A DNA stretch of 64,000 nt from Vibrio quintilis (GTDB taxonomy: Bacteria > Pseudomonadota > Gammaproteobacteria > Enterobacterales > Vibrionaceae). Made by a program: the position numbers and the translations under genes. Positions 55,937 to 64,000 of the stretch are shown in pieces. Numbering within the stretch: the stretch's first letter is position 1; each line of letters starts with the position of its first letter. Location of the stretch: assembly GCF_024529975.1 (NCBI RefSeq), contig NZ_AP024898.1:744001-808000 (forward strand), in the 5' to 3' direction. Under the pieces are notes generated by a model. It worked only from the letters and a program-made list of their open reading frames with translations, was not told where the DNA came from and made no database searches.

Positions 55937-58900
55937 TTATACCTCACTTAATCGCTGAGTTCGTTGTCTTCTGGGGGTAGGTTTGTTGATTGTTCTCTTT
56001 GCTCTTGCGGAAAGCTGAACCGGAGTTTTTGCTTGTGAGCCGGTTTGGGTCCGGGATTGTTTTTCTGAAATTTTTTCTGAAATAAAACGGGCTAATGTCT
56101 GAATGTTTCTGTATCTGAACAAGTCAGCAACCGACAACAACTGTTTATATTGTTTATCCAGCGCGTTAAATACCTTCAGAATTGAGCCGGAATTCCCGCC
56201 TAAAGAGAAAAAGTCACTTTCAAGGTCGATTTCTTCCAAATCCAGGATCTGTTTCCAGACAGTCTGAACGGCAATTTCAGTCTCTGATTCTGCGGTTGTA
56301 TTCCGGACTGACGGCAATAATTTCGTTGCGCTCTGATGCAGCCGTTTCATATCAACTTTGTTATTTACCGTCAGAGGAATCTCACTTACGATATAGAAAT
56401 GTTGCGGAATCATATAATCCGGCAATTCAGAGGAGATGCTATCAATGACTTCTTCGTAAGATAACGCTTTGTTGACGAGTAAGTAGGCCAGCAGGACTGT
56501 TTCATCACCCGTCTTTTCAGTTGTGACGAAAGCATGGGAAACGCCTTCTGTCTGAGATAATTTTGATTTGATATCACCCAGTTCAATCCGGAATCCTCTG
56601 ATTTTGACCTGATTATCAATTCTTCCCAGATACTCAATTTCCTGATCATTAATAAACCGGGCCAAATCTCCGGAACGGTATAAACGCAGCGTGTCTGTAC
56701 CAAATGGTTTTTCAATGAATTTCTCGTGTGTCAGGGCTTCCCGGTTGAAGTAACCTTTGGCCAGACCTTCGCCTGCAATATACATTTCACCAGGCCAGCC
56801 AACAGGTAGCGGATGACCAAATGAATCCATCACCGTTACGCCTAAATCGGGCAGTGGAAGGCCAATCAGACTGCCTTTATTTTCAAGGCAATCTTGCTGG
56901 CTTAACCGGCGGTAGGTAACGTGCACTGTGGTTTCAGTAATACCGTACATATTGATTAAGCTGACACGCTCTCCAAAGCATTCATACCACGGCGACAATC
57001 CGGCTAAATCTAATGCTTCACCGCCAAAAACAACGGCTCTCAGGCGGGCCAGTGGTAATTTATTCCGGATACTGCTTTCACTGAAGCGGGCAAAAGCGGT
57101 TGGCGTTTGGTTGAGGATCGTCACCTGCTCCTGATCAACCAGGCGGGAAAACTCCTCAGGGCTTCGGGAAGTGACATAAGGCACGATCACTAATTTTCCG
57201 CCGTACAGAAGTGCACCGAATATTTCCCAGACGGAAAAATCAAACGCAAATGAATGGTATAACGTCCATACATCAGCGTCGTTAAAGCCAAACCCTGCAT
57301 CACTGGTGGTAAATAAACGCACCACATTTCGGTGACAGATCTGTACACCTTTGGGTTTACCGGTCGAGCCTGAGGTATAGATGATATAAGCCAGATCTTC
57401 TGCGTCCGGCCGGATGGAAGCGAGCCTGGCGGCCAATGCTTCTCTTTCCTGTCCGCAAGCATCTGTCAATGCAATCAAATCAGGGGTTATCACATTGTTC
57501 AGTAAGGGTTCAAACCGGGGCCGGATATCCGCATCAACCAAGCCGGTTGCAGGCTGGATATCGGCAAGGATATCTGTTACACGGGTATCCGGATAAGCAG
57601 GATTAATTGGCACATAACACGCGCCACACTTCAAAACGGCAAGAATGGCGACTATCATTTCAAGGCCGGGATTGAAGCACAGCGGTACTTTATCCCCGGG
57701 CTGCACGCCATACTCAATCAAATCGAGTGCAAGATGGTTAGCCAGAGAAAATAAATGACGGTAGGTCATTTCAGCCTGGTTGAACCGCAAAGCAATGTGG
57801 TCCGGATATTTTTCAGCTGTTTCATTCAGCCATTCGACTAAGGTTTTTGGTGTCGGGATCAGACTCTCTTTCAGCGGTGTCTGGTTTTTATCTGTGCTGA
57901 AAGCAAAATCAGAAATACGTTGTTCCGGGTGTTTCAGAAAAGCATCAGCAAAGTGAACGAAATTGGTAAGAATACCTGCCGAAGATTCCCGGCTGAATTT
58001 GTTATGTTTATTCAGCAGAAAAATATCAAAACCATCATTCACTTCTTCCACAACCATCATCAGGTCAAACTGGCAGTCAATCTGCTCTATATGGAGCGGG
58101 TGGAGATGAGTCTTTCCAACTGTAATATGGCTCCCCTGAGAACCATTTATTTCATGAGAACCATCTGTTCCCTGAAAACCATAGAGTAATGATGATAAAC
58201 TTCCATCGTATTTTTGAGATGTTTTCTGAAAGTTAAAACACACGTTAAATAATGGGTTCGCAGTGAAAACCCGTTCAGGAGAGCAGGATTCAACAATATT
58301 TTTCAGAGGGAGCATTGCATGGTGTAGTACTTGACGAATATTCTCACTTCCTTCATGCAGTACTGTTTTCACAATACTCTGAGGAGAAAAGTGATTCATT
58401 ACCGGCAAGACGTTAATGCCGTATCCATATCCGGTGTCAGGATATTTTTTCCTCATATTCACCGGTAAACCAATACAGAACTCATCCTGTCCGGTTAAAC
58501 GATACAGTGTGAGAGCAAAAATCTGGTACAGTAATCTGGCTGGCGTGATATCACTGATTTCACAATGTTTTTTAATCATAGAATAGAGGTCGGTTTTTAT
58601 TTGTACCTTTTCAATTCTGCCGTTAAATGATTCCTGTCGTGAAGGTTCAGGTAAAAACTCAATGATTTTTTTCTTTTGACCAAGATAATTATTCCAGAAA
58701 TCTATATCTTCATGAAAATTTTTGCCGCATAAATAATTTGATTCATTTTCATTAAGATTATTTATATTTGAAGTGAGATGAGATGATCCATTGAATAAAT
58801 CATGAATCATATTTTCAACAAAATGAAAATCAGAAATAATATGATGAACACGAATCACAATAAGGGACAGCTTGCAATTTATATGCAAATTTATCAGGCA

Positions 58901-59248
58901 GTTATCATGAGTGAGGTTAAAGCGTTGGGATAGCGTATGATGAAGGAAGTCTGCTTCACTGTCTTCATCATGATACCGGATGGCTTCATCCGGTGTTATA
59001 TCATCCAGGATATATCTGACTAAACCATTGTCCTCTTGTCTGAAATAACTTTTCAATTCTGAATGCTGATTAATAATATTGACAAATAAATGACACATTT
59101 GATCCATATTTATCTGGCTATCAATCTTAAACGCAATCCTTATTTCATTTTCGCTACTGGTTGAGTTTAATCCATCAACAAACCACATTGCTTCCTGAGC
59201 AGAGGAGGCCATGCACTGATTGAGCGCTCTTTTATTATTTATATTCAT
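55937..59248 (-). CDS. NRPS module C-A-PCP, predicted threonine
   Basis: An initiation-type module of 1103 aa. The N-terminal condensation domain (about 8-425) has VHHIISDF, where the usual Gly after Asp is Phe; with no loading module before it, it may be a lipo-initiation domain that acylates the amino acid. The adenylation domain spans about 455-955 (YTSGSTGKPKGV near 627). The hand-read code is D-F-W-N-V-G-M-V-H-K, the standard Thr pattern. In A10 the usual NGK is NNK, with Lys kept. The carrier is LGGNSGS near 1018, then a Lys/Arg/Gln-rich tail that may dock to the KS protein. ATG at 59248 follows GGAAGG; an upstream TTG at 59269 is also in frame. The stop is 1 nt from the KS gene start. 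Confidence 0.88.
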   Translation of the reverse strand: MNINNKRALNQCMASSAQEAMWFVDGLNSTSSENEIRIAFKIDSQINMDQMCHLFVNIINQHSELKSYFRQEDNGLVRYILDDITPDEAIRYHDEDSEADFLHHTLSQRFNLTHDNCLINLHINCKLSLIVIRVHHIISDFHFVENMIHDLFNGSSHLTSNINNLNENESNYLCGKNFHEDIDFWNNYLGQKKKIIEFLPEPSRQESFNGRIEKVQIKTDLYSMIKKHCEISDITPARLLYQIFALTLYRLTGQDEFCIGLPVNMRKKYPDTGYGYGINVLPVMNHFSPQSIVKTVLHEGSENIRQVLHHAMLPLKNIVESCSPERVFTANPLFNVCFNFQKTSQKYDGSLSSLLYGFQGTDGSHEINGSQGSHITVGKTHLHPLHIEQIDCQFDLMMVVEEVNDGFDIFLLNKHNKFSRESSAGILTNFVHFADAFLKHPEQRISDFAFSTDKNQTPLKESLIPTPKTLVEWLNETAEKYPDHIALRFNQAEMTYRHLFSLANHLALDLIEYGVQPGDKVPLCFNPGLEMIVAILAVLKCGACYVPINPAYPDTRVTDILADIQPATGLVDADIRPRFEPLLNNVITPDLIALTDACGQEREALAARLASIRPDAEDLAYIIYTSGSTGKPKGVQICHRNVVRLFTTSDAGFGFNDADVWTLYHSFAFDFSVWEIFGALLYGGKLVIVPYVTSRSPEEFSRLVDQEQVTILNQTPTAFARFSESSIRNKLPLARLRAVVFGGEALDLAGLSPWYECFGERVSLINMYGITETTVHVTYRRLSQQDCLENKGSLIGLPLPDLGVTVMDSFGHPLPVGWPGEMYIAGEGLAKGYFNREALTHEKFIEKPFGTDTLRLYRSGDLARFINDQEIEYLGRIDNQVKIRGFRIELGDIKSKLSQTEGVSHAFVTTEKTGDETVLLAYLLVNKALSYEEVIDSISSELPDYMIPQHFYIVSEIPLTVNNKVDMKRLHQSATKLLPSVRNTTAESETEIAVQTVWKQILDLEEIDLESDFFSLGGNSGSILKVFNALDKQYKQLLSVADLFRYRNIQTLARFISEKISEKQSRTQTGSQAKTPVQLSARAKRTINKPTPRRQRTQRLSEV

Positions 59249-59898
59249 TATCCTTCCAAATATTGACAATTTAAATACATAATTAAATTTTTAGGCAATA
59301 AAATATATTAACCAGACAAATAAATGCCTTGTTATATTCATAGTACAACTGGGATACTTGCACCAATAAAAGTTAACTAATGACAATAAAGAAAATAATT
59401 AAGCCATTTCTCCCGTATGAACTATTGATAATTATGAATTATATGAATGTAATTTCAAACATAATATTCATAGATTAACATCTTAATTATGAAAGTGAAG
59501 TGATATTTTAGAGCAGTATAATTAAAGAAAAGTTCAAAATAATATAATCATATCCGAACAACACAAAGAAGAGGCATAACGTACTGAAAAATATATCAAA
59601 TTTTATATTGAGATTTAAAATGATTAGTTGTTATATATATATAAAACATTAGTTATATATTAAATTAAAATACAGGCATACAGTTTTTTATATACAAAAT
59701 GGTTAAATTTATTAAATATACTAAATATAAAGGTTAAATTTACCGTCCTATATAAGGTAATATTTACCTGAATATATTAATTTTCAGTATATTTATTTTT
59801 ATCACTTTAAATGGAACTAAACAGAGGAGTTAAGGTCGGCTTTAGGTTTAAGCCTTGCAGAAAGATACAAGGCTTTTGAGAATTAAGAATGTTTCTGA
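59249..59898. other. Long AT-rich intergenic region at the cluster right end
   Basis: About 650 bp with no credible ORF and clearly higher AT than the flanks, including long A/T runs and TATATA tracts (around 59630-59700). It should hold the promoter of the minus-strand arm. Such AT-rich DNA is the usual target of H-NS-type silencing in vibrios, which would fit a cluster without its own regulator. Only a hairpin at its far end (59850-59877) stands out. Confidence 0.6.
59850..59877 (-). terminator. Weak hairpin after the cytochrome b561 gene
   Basis: AAGCCTTG-(10)-CAAGGCTT stem, 22 bp past the cytochrome stop on the minus strand. Only a short T stretch follows. Confidence 0.45.
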
Positions 59899-60423
59899 TT
59901 ATTTGTTTCTTTTGGAACGCTGAAGTAGCATTGGCCGGATATAGTTATGATTTGTCCAGTGAGTCATGAATACCACAGCAGAAATATGTATTGCCACAGC
60001 GATCATGGTCAGATTGGCAAAAAATTCATGGGTTTCTTCAAGCCATGATTGTCCGGTAAAAATATCCCATTGCGTTGCCCAACCGGTCAGCCCCGTCAAT
60101 AATAAGCAAGACCAAAGAGCCCAGATCATGACGGCTCCGGCAGGATTATGACCCTCATGATGATCTTGTCTGGTTTTCAAAACTTCACGGAGGTGTTGTG
60201 ATGCCAGTTTAACTGAGGGTTTAAATGCCGATAAACGGGCAGGGGATTTTACAACTACCCCCCAGAGTAACCGCAGACAAATGACTACCATAACAACATA
60301 GCCAAACCATCGATGCAGATCTCCGCCTTCTTCTGTCAGAAAATAATTAGACAAAAACAGAATGGCAGTCATCCAGTGAGTCATACGAACAAATATATCC
60401 CAGCGGTAAGCCTTTGAAGTCAT
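59899..60423 (-). CDS. Cytochrome b561-type membrane protein
   Basis: A 174-aa di-heme b-type cytochrome with four membrane helices (about 10-28, 38-55, 95-113, 137-157). Candidate heme ligands are His in RMTHWMTA, DLHRWFGY, ETHEFFAN and AIHISAVV. The N-terminal YRWDIFVRMTHW is the usual start of the CybB/hydrogenase-type cytochrome b family. It would pass electrons between quinone and periplasmic partners. A good ribosome site (GGAAA) lies upstream of the ATG. No partner subunit or diheme cytochrome c gene is adjacent. Confidence 0.88.
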   Translation of the reverse strand: MTSKAYRWDIFVRMTHWMTAILFLSNYFLTEEGGDLHRWFGYVVMVVICLRLLWGVVVKSPARLSAFKPSVKLASQHLREVLKTRQDHHEGHNPAGAVMIWALWSCLLLTGLTGWATQWDIFTGQSWLEETHEFFANLTMIAVAIHISAVVFMTHWTNHNYIRPMLLQRSKRNK

Positions 60424-60697
60424 GTTGATTTCCTTTCTTATTCAGCTTTGGTTTTGTACCAGGTGATAGAGTAAGGAAACAAACTTAAGAAAGACTTAAA
60501 GACTTTATGTAAAACTCTTATCATTTCTCCTGTTTTATATTTTGAGGTTGCCGGTTTTTGTCAGGAAAATCGTTCTTTTTTTACTCATTAAACTCCAGGA
60601 CTCAATACGATAAATGCCTTGCTGATTCGTTCTTTATAAGTATAGTTATGCGGAAATTACATTATCTGATAAATATAAAACTAAAAAGGAATAAATA

Positions 60698-61438
60698 ATG
60701 AAACTACCTTTAGGTGTTGGTGTGTGTATTCTGTCTTCTGTTTTCTTAACTGCCTGTGGTAATCAGGATGATGATGAAGCAACTGCCTCTTCTTCTTCCT
60801 CATCATCTTCTTCATTGGTATCCGGCTTTTCGAAGCATAATGGTATCTATGTCAACACAGATGATTTTGCCTTTATGCTTATTGACAGTAGCCGTACAAC
60901 ACATAATTTAATTGTTGGAGATATTGCCGGAAAAGACGTCTATCTCACGACTTCAGGTAATGTTGAAAATAACAATACCTACATAAGTAAGGGATTGACT
61001 TATTCTGATACCAACAAATTCATCTCCAGCTCTTCGACCAAGATGACAGCAGCATTTACAGACGTAGCTGCTATTTTGACCGGTACTTTTAATGATGAAA
61101 GCATTGTTTATTCGTTTAATAAAAAAGGGAGTAATTCTAAGTCATTATCCCAAATCGCCGGTACCTATACCGACTCTGATACCGGTACAGTCTGGACAAT
61201 TCAATCATCAGGAACTCTTAACATGAATGGAAGCTGTTTAGTATCCGCAAAACTCACACGTAACGATTCATACTTCAACCTGACAGATATCGCGGCCAGT
61301 AATTGTAATGACTCATCTTATGATGGCGAATATAGTGACGGTGTATTAATGACAGTGAATTATAAGAACCATGATTACCTTGCCAGTGTTATGTACAATC
61401 AGCATGCAATAATCTGGGCGCATGTCGCTATCAATTAG
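60698..61438 (+). CDS. Unknown lipoprotein with serine tract
   Basis: A 246-aa lipoprotein: signal peptide, lipobox LTAC (Cys20), an acidic patch (DDDE), then nine consecutive Ser near residues 31-39 encoded by mixed TCN codons. The rest is beta-rich with Gly/Thr/Ser/Asn turns (GTYTDSDTGTVWTIQSSGTL) and two Cys late in the protein that could pair. Ribosome site AAAAGGA lies 7 bases before the ATG. It is followed by a strong terminator and stands alone. No family recognised; an outer-membrane surface role is a guess. Confidence 0.75.
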   Translation: MKLPLGVGVCILSSVFLTACGNQDDDEATASSSSSSSSSLVSGFSKHNGIYVNTDDFAFMLIDSSRTTHNLIVGDIAGKDVYLTTSGNVENNNTYISKGLTYSDTNKFISSSSTKMTAAFTDVAAILTGTFNDESIVYSFNKKGSNSKSLSQIAGTYTDSDTGTVWTIQSSGTLNMNGSCLVSAKLTRNDSYFNLTDIAASNCNDSSYDGEYSDGVLMTVNYKNHDYLASVMYNQHAIIWAHVAIN

Positions 61439-61447
61439 AAGCTATGT

Positions 61448-61477
61448 AAAAACCCCGCTGACGGATAGCGGGGTTTT
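61448..61477 (+). terminator. Rho-independent terminator
   Basis: AAAACCCCGCT-(8)-AGCGGGGTTTT, 10 bp after the lipoprotein stop, with A and T flanks on both strands. Confidence 0.85.
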
Positions 61478-61561
61478 ATATAGGGAAGCGGATAGAACCT
61501 AATGCTTTGTACAATTCATTTAACATAACGCATAGAATCACGACTATTTAAGTTAAGCAAA

Positions 61562-61583
61562 AAACCTCTGAAATCAGAGGTTT
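61562..61583 (-). terminator. Terminator of the HTH regulator gene
   Basis: AAACCTCTG-AAAT-CAGAGGTTT stem. On the minus strand it is followed by a T-run and lies 34 bp past the regulator stop. Confidence 0.75.
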
Positions 61584-61616
61584 ATCATTGAATATACATT
61601 TCTTATTTTGAGAAGG

Positions 61617-61877
61617 TCAGGAGGCCATTAGCTTTAACAAGGCTGCTTTCGCTTTTTCATTTTTTTGCTTCTCAACTATATTAGACAAGATAATAACGTC
61701 TTCGTCTATTTCTAAAATTCTTGCTATCTTTGTCGCTGTTTCCTCGCTCATAACCTTACCATTTCGCCACCTTGATACAGCCTGATGAGAAACATTCAGA
61801 AATTTTGCAACGGCATAATCGCTATGCAAGTCAGCTTCTGCTTTTAGCATGTCCAAAAGTTCAAGACTAGTGATCAT
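61617..61877 (-). CDS. Phage-type Cro/CI-like regulator (DUF3693-like)
   Basis: An 86-aa protein with a helix-turn-helix at about residues 20-45 (DYAVAKFLNVSHQAVSRWRNG), then EETATKIARILEIDEDVII and a Lys/Glu/Ala helical tail. A perfect AGGAGG ribosome site precedes the ATG. Small regulators of this form (DUF3693, as recalled) sit beside replication genes of vibrio prophages and satellites. It is divergent from the 62101-63017 genes and probably represses them. Confidence 0.8.
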   Translation of the reverse strand: MITSLELLDMLKAEADLHSDYAVAKFLNVSHQAVSRWRNGKVMSEETATKIARILEIDEDVIILSNIVEKQKNEKAKAALLKLMAS

Positions 61878-61981
61878 ATTTGCCTCCTAAAGCCAAGGAT
61901 AAACTAGGACATGGAGCAGTGCACTACGCTATCAAGTGATTGCGTATGCAAAGTAAGTCAAATAACATCAATTCCGTGTTA

Positions 61982-62067
61982 GCTCTCTTCTCCGGATTGC
62001 AACTCTGAAACCGGGAACCATCCGAAGTCGAATCAGTGCCGGGGAAGAGAGCGCCTTCTTGGAAGGC
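61982..62067 (+). ncRNA. Structured leader or small RNA candidate upstream of the replication genes
   Basis: GCTCTCTTCTCCGG (61982-61995) can pair with CCGGGGAAGAGAGC (62039-62052): a 14-bp stem with one G-U pair enclosing 43 nt. It is followed at once by a small hairpin GCCTTC-TTG-GAAGGC (62053-62067). The structures end 33 bp before the 62101 start. They could be an attenuating leader or encode a copy-control RNA; no known family was recognised. Confidence 0.4.
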
Positions 62068-62100
62068 AACACAAGGCATTGAACACAAGGAACTAAGCGC

Positions 62101-62415
62101 ATGGTTAATAAGCGAAAATTACACGATTCTGTAAATTGTGATATCCCTCAAGAAAAGGAAGCATTTAAAAACGCTTACCGCATCATAAAAACGATCTACA
62201 AGCCAGCTCTGAAGCTCGATCCAAATCAGTTTGATGACTTTAATCATGCTGTGACCTCAGTTCTTGAACACATGCCATTCAAACACTTTGACTTCTTTGA
62301 AGCGGCTATAAAAGCATTTGAAGCAAGAGAAGACATCTATCATTCGACATCCAGACTTGAGCATTACCTGAGTCAACATGCGATCCGTGAATTGCAGGAA
62401 GAACTATCAGCATGA
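62101..62415 (+). CDS. Unknown small protein before the replication gene
   Basis: A 104-aa soluble, mostly helical protein with no clear motif (MVNKRKLHDSVNCDIPQEKE at the start, aromatic FKHFDFFEAAIKAF in the middle, acidic end). AAGGA lies 9 bases before the ATG. It overlaps the next gene by 4 bp (ATGA), so it belongs to the same operon. Likely an early phage or plasmid-like accessory protein. Confidence 0.65.
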   Translation: MVNKRKLHDSVNCDIPQEKEAFKNAYRIIKTIYKPALKLDPNQFDDFNHAVTSVLEHMPFKHFDFFEAAIKAFEAREDIYHSTSRLEHYLSQHAIRELQEELSA

Positions 62416-63017
62416 GCCTAATCAACCAGACCGGCAAACAACGTTCAGACCGCCCCTTGGCGGCGCTGAATCGTGCCGTTCTGGAAAAGGTGGCTCAGTG
62501 TCCGTCTTCTTCTTCTGCATTCACTACTGATAACGGCAGGGCGACCCGGCAATCATTTGTCCGGGACATCTGCAAGGTGATGACTGTGCTTGTCAATGAG
62601 ATGTGCTTTCGTTCAAACAAAGTCGGTGTCGCAACGGTACACGGCTTTTCACTCAGAACGTGGGGATTCATTGCAGAAGCTGCAAGGCTTCCGGTCTGGC
62701 GCGTCAAGCAGTGTGCTAAATATGCCTTTCTGAAGGGCTGGATCACCTCAAAACAGCCCAGAGAACGTTACACCGGGAAAGAAAACCGCGATCAATGGCG
62801 CGGGCTGGCATCTATCAAGCGTGTCACCGTCGAATACTTTATTGATTTAGGCATTTACGAACAGTATTTAGAAGCCCGGAAAGCCTCCAAATCATGGCTT
62901 GAGCTGCTCGCTAAACGCCTGAATCGACCGGTGAAGTACATTCAAACCCCGATTACCTTATTACGCCGACGCCGCAAAGAAGCGCGTCAGGCCGCATCAG
63001 AACCCATTCATACCTAG
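62412..63017 (+). CDS. Putative replication initiation protein of a mobile element
   Basis: A 201-aa basic protein. Residues 75-115 (HGFSLRTWGFIAEAARLPVWRVKQCAKYAFLKGWI) look like a winged-helix unit as found in Rep proteins. The tail is Arg/Lys-rich (LLRRRRKEARQ). It overlaps the preceding gene by 4 bp and ends just before a strong terminator, followed by a stretch with DnaA boxes and inverted repeats. Replication role is inferred from fold-like pattern and neighbourhood; it could instead be a transcription factor. Confidence 0.55.
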   Translation: MSLINQTGKQRSDRPLAALNRAVLEKVAQCPSSSSAFTTDNGRATRQSFVRDICKVMTVLVNEMCFRSNKVGVATVHGFSLRTWGFIAEAARLPVWRVKQCAKYAFLKGWITSKQPRERYTGKENRDQWRGLASIKRVTVEYFIDLGIYEQYLEARKASKSWLELLAKRLNRPVKYIQTPITLLRRRRKEARQAASEPIHT

Positions 63018-63035
63018 CCTTACTGACGTTGTTTT

Positions 63036-63058
63036 GCCCCTTCACTGGGGCTTTTTTT
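63036..63058 (+). terminator. Strong Rho-independent terminator
   Basis: GCCCC-TTCACT-GGGGC followed by seven T, 18 bp past the putative replication gene. Confidence 0.85.
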
Positions 63059-63125
63059 GTGCCTGTCGTTTTTTATTGTTCACTTAACAACCAACTGTAA
63101 ACAGGTGAGGGGGAATTTAGATCCT

Positions 63126-63400
63126 TTATCCACATTGCAGATCCTTTTCACTGTTCATTATTTGCCCGTTTTTTTATCCACATGTGGATAAGCCTATGTA
63201 TAGGTAACTAAAACTACTCCCGGTTCACCGGCCCGGTTCACAGCCCCTGTAACCTGCACTCATAGTCTAAAGACTAGAATAGATACCCTTAAGGGTATAA
63301 AGAGTTTTATTTCCTTATCCCCGGAAAACCGGGGATAAAAATACCTCCCATTAAATCGCCTTGGACAACTTGCCTATCAACACTGCATCAGGCGATTTAA
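63126..63400. other. Origin-like region: DnaA boxes and serial inverted repeats
   Basis: Within 275 bp there are three perfect DnaA boxes TTATCCACA (63126-63134, 63174-63182, and reversed 63183-63191, the last two forming one palindrome). Two CCCGGTTCAC direct repeats lie 13 bp apart (63219, 63232). Perfect inverted repeats are TAGTCT-AA-AGACTA (63263-63276), ATACCCTTAAGGGTAT (63283-63298), TTATCCCCGG-AAAA-CCGGGGATAA (63315-63338) and TTAAATCGCC-(30)-GGCGATTTAA (63351-63400). The rest of 63059-63583 has no convincing gene; a minus-strand frame at 63377-63601 is not supported. The pattern suggests a replication origin of the element. Confidence 0.55.
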
Positions 63401-63583
63401 CGGGCCCCAGAACGAGACTCTTTCAACACAGTCGATCAGCTTCATCATGCGCTTGAGTGACAGGGGCCGTTTCTGTCGCTTCGCGACGGGCTTAGCAGAA
63501 GAGAGGGCGGAAATTTTGACATTTAATATGCACACATATACAGTATGCGTGACTTTGGGTGCGTTCTTATTCATAGGTATCAA

Positions 63584-63871
63584 ATGAATATGAGCCAACA
63601 AAATATATCTTCTTCACTTCACGAACAGTTCACGAACAATCTGAACGATATCATCACAGCACGTAACCGGCTTGAAGCCGAATCCCCAAACTGGTCTAAA
63701 GTATCCGTCTATAAACTTGTCGGTGTAGTAAAAGACTATGTGATCAAGAACTTCACCAGTGCAAACCGGATCTTTGATCGCTTTGTTGATCTGTTCCGCA
63801 ATCATCAGGAGCAAATCGACGAGCTGAACCGCAAGTTCTCTTTACTGGATGAGGCCCGGCAGCATGGATAA
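63584..63871 (+). CDS. Unknown small helical protein of the mobile element
   Basis: A 95-aa protein beginning MNMSQQNISSSLHEQF, with helices SLHEQFTNNLNDIITARNRLEAE and HQEQIDELNRKFSLLDEA that look like coiled coil. The frame extends upstream to 63545, but ATG at 63584 (AGGT just before) or 63590 fits better. It overlaps the next gene by 8 bp. Function unknown; typical of small filamentous-phage, satellite or plasmid genes. Confidence 0.55.
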   Translation: MNMSQQNISSSLHEQFTNNLNDIITARNRLEAESPNWSKVSVYKLVGVVKDYVIKNFTSANRIFDRFVDLFRNHQEQIDELNRKFSLLDEARQHG

Positions 63872-64000
63872 AGACGAAAAAGAAATCCTCGGGTATGTCA
63901 AATGCACGACCCCCGGATGTGATCAGCCGATGGCCGTCACCCGATGCAGCGGAAAAAGAGCTAACTTTCTGATGGGCCGGTGCGAGTGCTGCGGCACAGA
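63864..64000 (+). CDS. Cys-rich zinc-finger-like protein, cut by the window end
   Basis: Starts ATG GAT AAA inside the end of the preceding gene and stays open to the edge (45 codons). The visible part has CTTPGCDQPM and, later, GRCECCG, that is two Cys pairs typical of a small zinc ribbon. Overlap with the previous gene indicates translational coupling. Likely a small phage or plasmid DNA-associated protein; the rest is outside the window. Confidence 0.55.
   Translation, partial: MDKDEKEILGYVKCTTPGCDQPMAVTRCSGKRANFLMGRCECCGT

Larger units (their letters stand above)
16024..59248. other. NRPS/PKS biosynthetic gene cluster (beta-amino lipopeptide type)
   Basis: A contiguous block of 12 genes: type II thioesterase, exported serine hydrolase, three plus-strand megasynthase genes, asparagine synthetase, ABC exporter, SPFH protein, two small membrane-linked proteins, and a minus-strand NRPS, PKS and hydrolase. 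The inferred order for the main chain is the protein from 27437, then 44066, then 19504 with the TE. The minus-strand arm is a second short line with its own TE. Module layout is read from motifs; the product and the link between the arms are inferred. No PPTase, MbtH-like gene or pathway regulator was seen. Confidence 0.85.

Noticed and set aside
63351-63400. Possible dif/XerCD site for filamentous phage integration
   Set aside because: The 10-bp inverted repeat does not resemble the Vibrio dif consensus as I recall it; arms are too far apart.
63377-63601. 74-aa minus-strand frame in the origin-like region
   Set aside because: No good ribosome site, low-complexity basic sequence, and it overlaps both an inverted repeat and the start of the next gene.

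Overview
The window looks like chromosomal DNA of a marine gammaproteobacterium, most likely Vibrionaceae (Vibrio or a close relative). This rests on moderate GC, the gene repertoire (PhnA-like protein, SgrR-type regulator, YfiQ/Pat-type acetyltransferase, SUI1/YciH protein, endonuclease I) and a Vibrio-style palindromic repeat. No rRNA or tRNA gene was recognised.

Layout. (1) 1-4.6 kb: prophage-like DNA, with the C-terminal part of a huge polyvalent virion protein (methyltransferase, zincin-like and PLxRFG regions), a phage-type repressor with a perfect palindromic operator, and a small ORF. (2) 4.6-15.8 kb: ordinary genes for endonuclease I, PhnA-like protein, hotdog thioesterase, an SgrR-LysR pair, Pat-type acetyltransferase, SPOR lipoprotein, D-Ala-D-Ala ligase, a tyrosine recombinase, a small conserved protein and YciH. 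(3) 16.0-59.3 kb: a biosynthetic gene cluster of about 43 kb. (4) 59.9-61.4 kb: cytochrome b561 and a lipoprotein. (5) 61.6-64 kb: a second mobile-element module with a repressor, a structured leader, a putative replication gene and an origin-like stretch with DnaA boxes and several perfect inverted repeats.

The cluster has two arms. The plus-strand arm encodes an NRPS/PKS assembly line whose genes are not in biochemical order. The 4880-aa protein starts with FAAL-ACP-KS-AT-ACP-aminotransferase, the layout known from iturin/mycosubtilin-type beta-amino-fatty-acid lipopeptides. It continues C-(A remnant)-PCP-C-C-A-PCP-C. The 2465-aa protein continues A-PCP-C-A(with inserted PRMT-like methyltransferase)-PCP-E. 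The 1369-aa protein, encoded first, supplies C-A-PCP-TE. Hand-read specificity codes suggest Thr, an unresolved residue, an aromatic residue that becomes D-configured, and Asp. The predicted product is a (possibly cyclic) beta-amino-acyl lipopeptide. An asparagine synthetase lies between two megasynthase genes. An ABC exporter, an SPFH protein, a DUF697-like protein and a tiny membrane protein precede them, several with overlapping stop/start codons.

The minus-strand arm encodes C-A(Thr)-PCP, then KS-(no AT)-ACP-TE, then an alpha/beta hydrolase with Cys as apparent nucleophile. It should make a small acyl-threonine/malonate unit, either a second product or a part of the first. A type II thioesterase and an exported beta-lactamase-fold serine hydrolase lie at the left edge. 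No phosphopantetheinyl transferase, MbtH-like protein or dedicated regulator was seen in the window.
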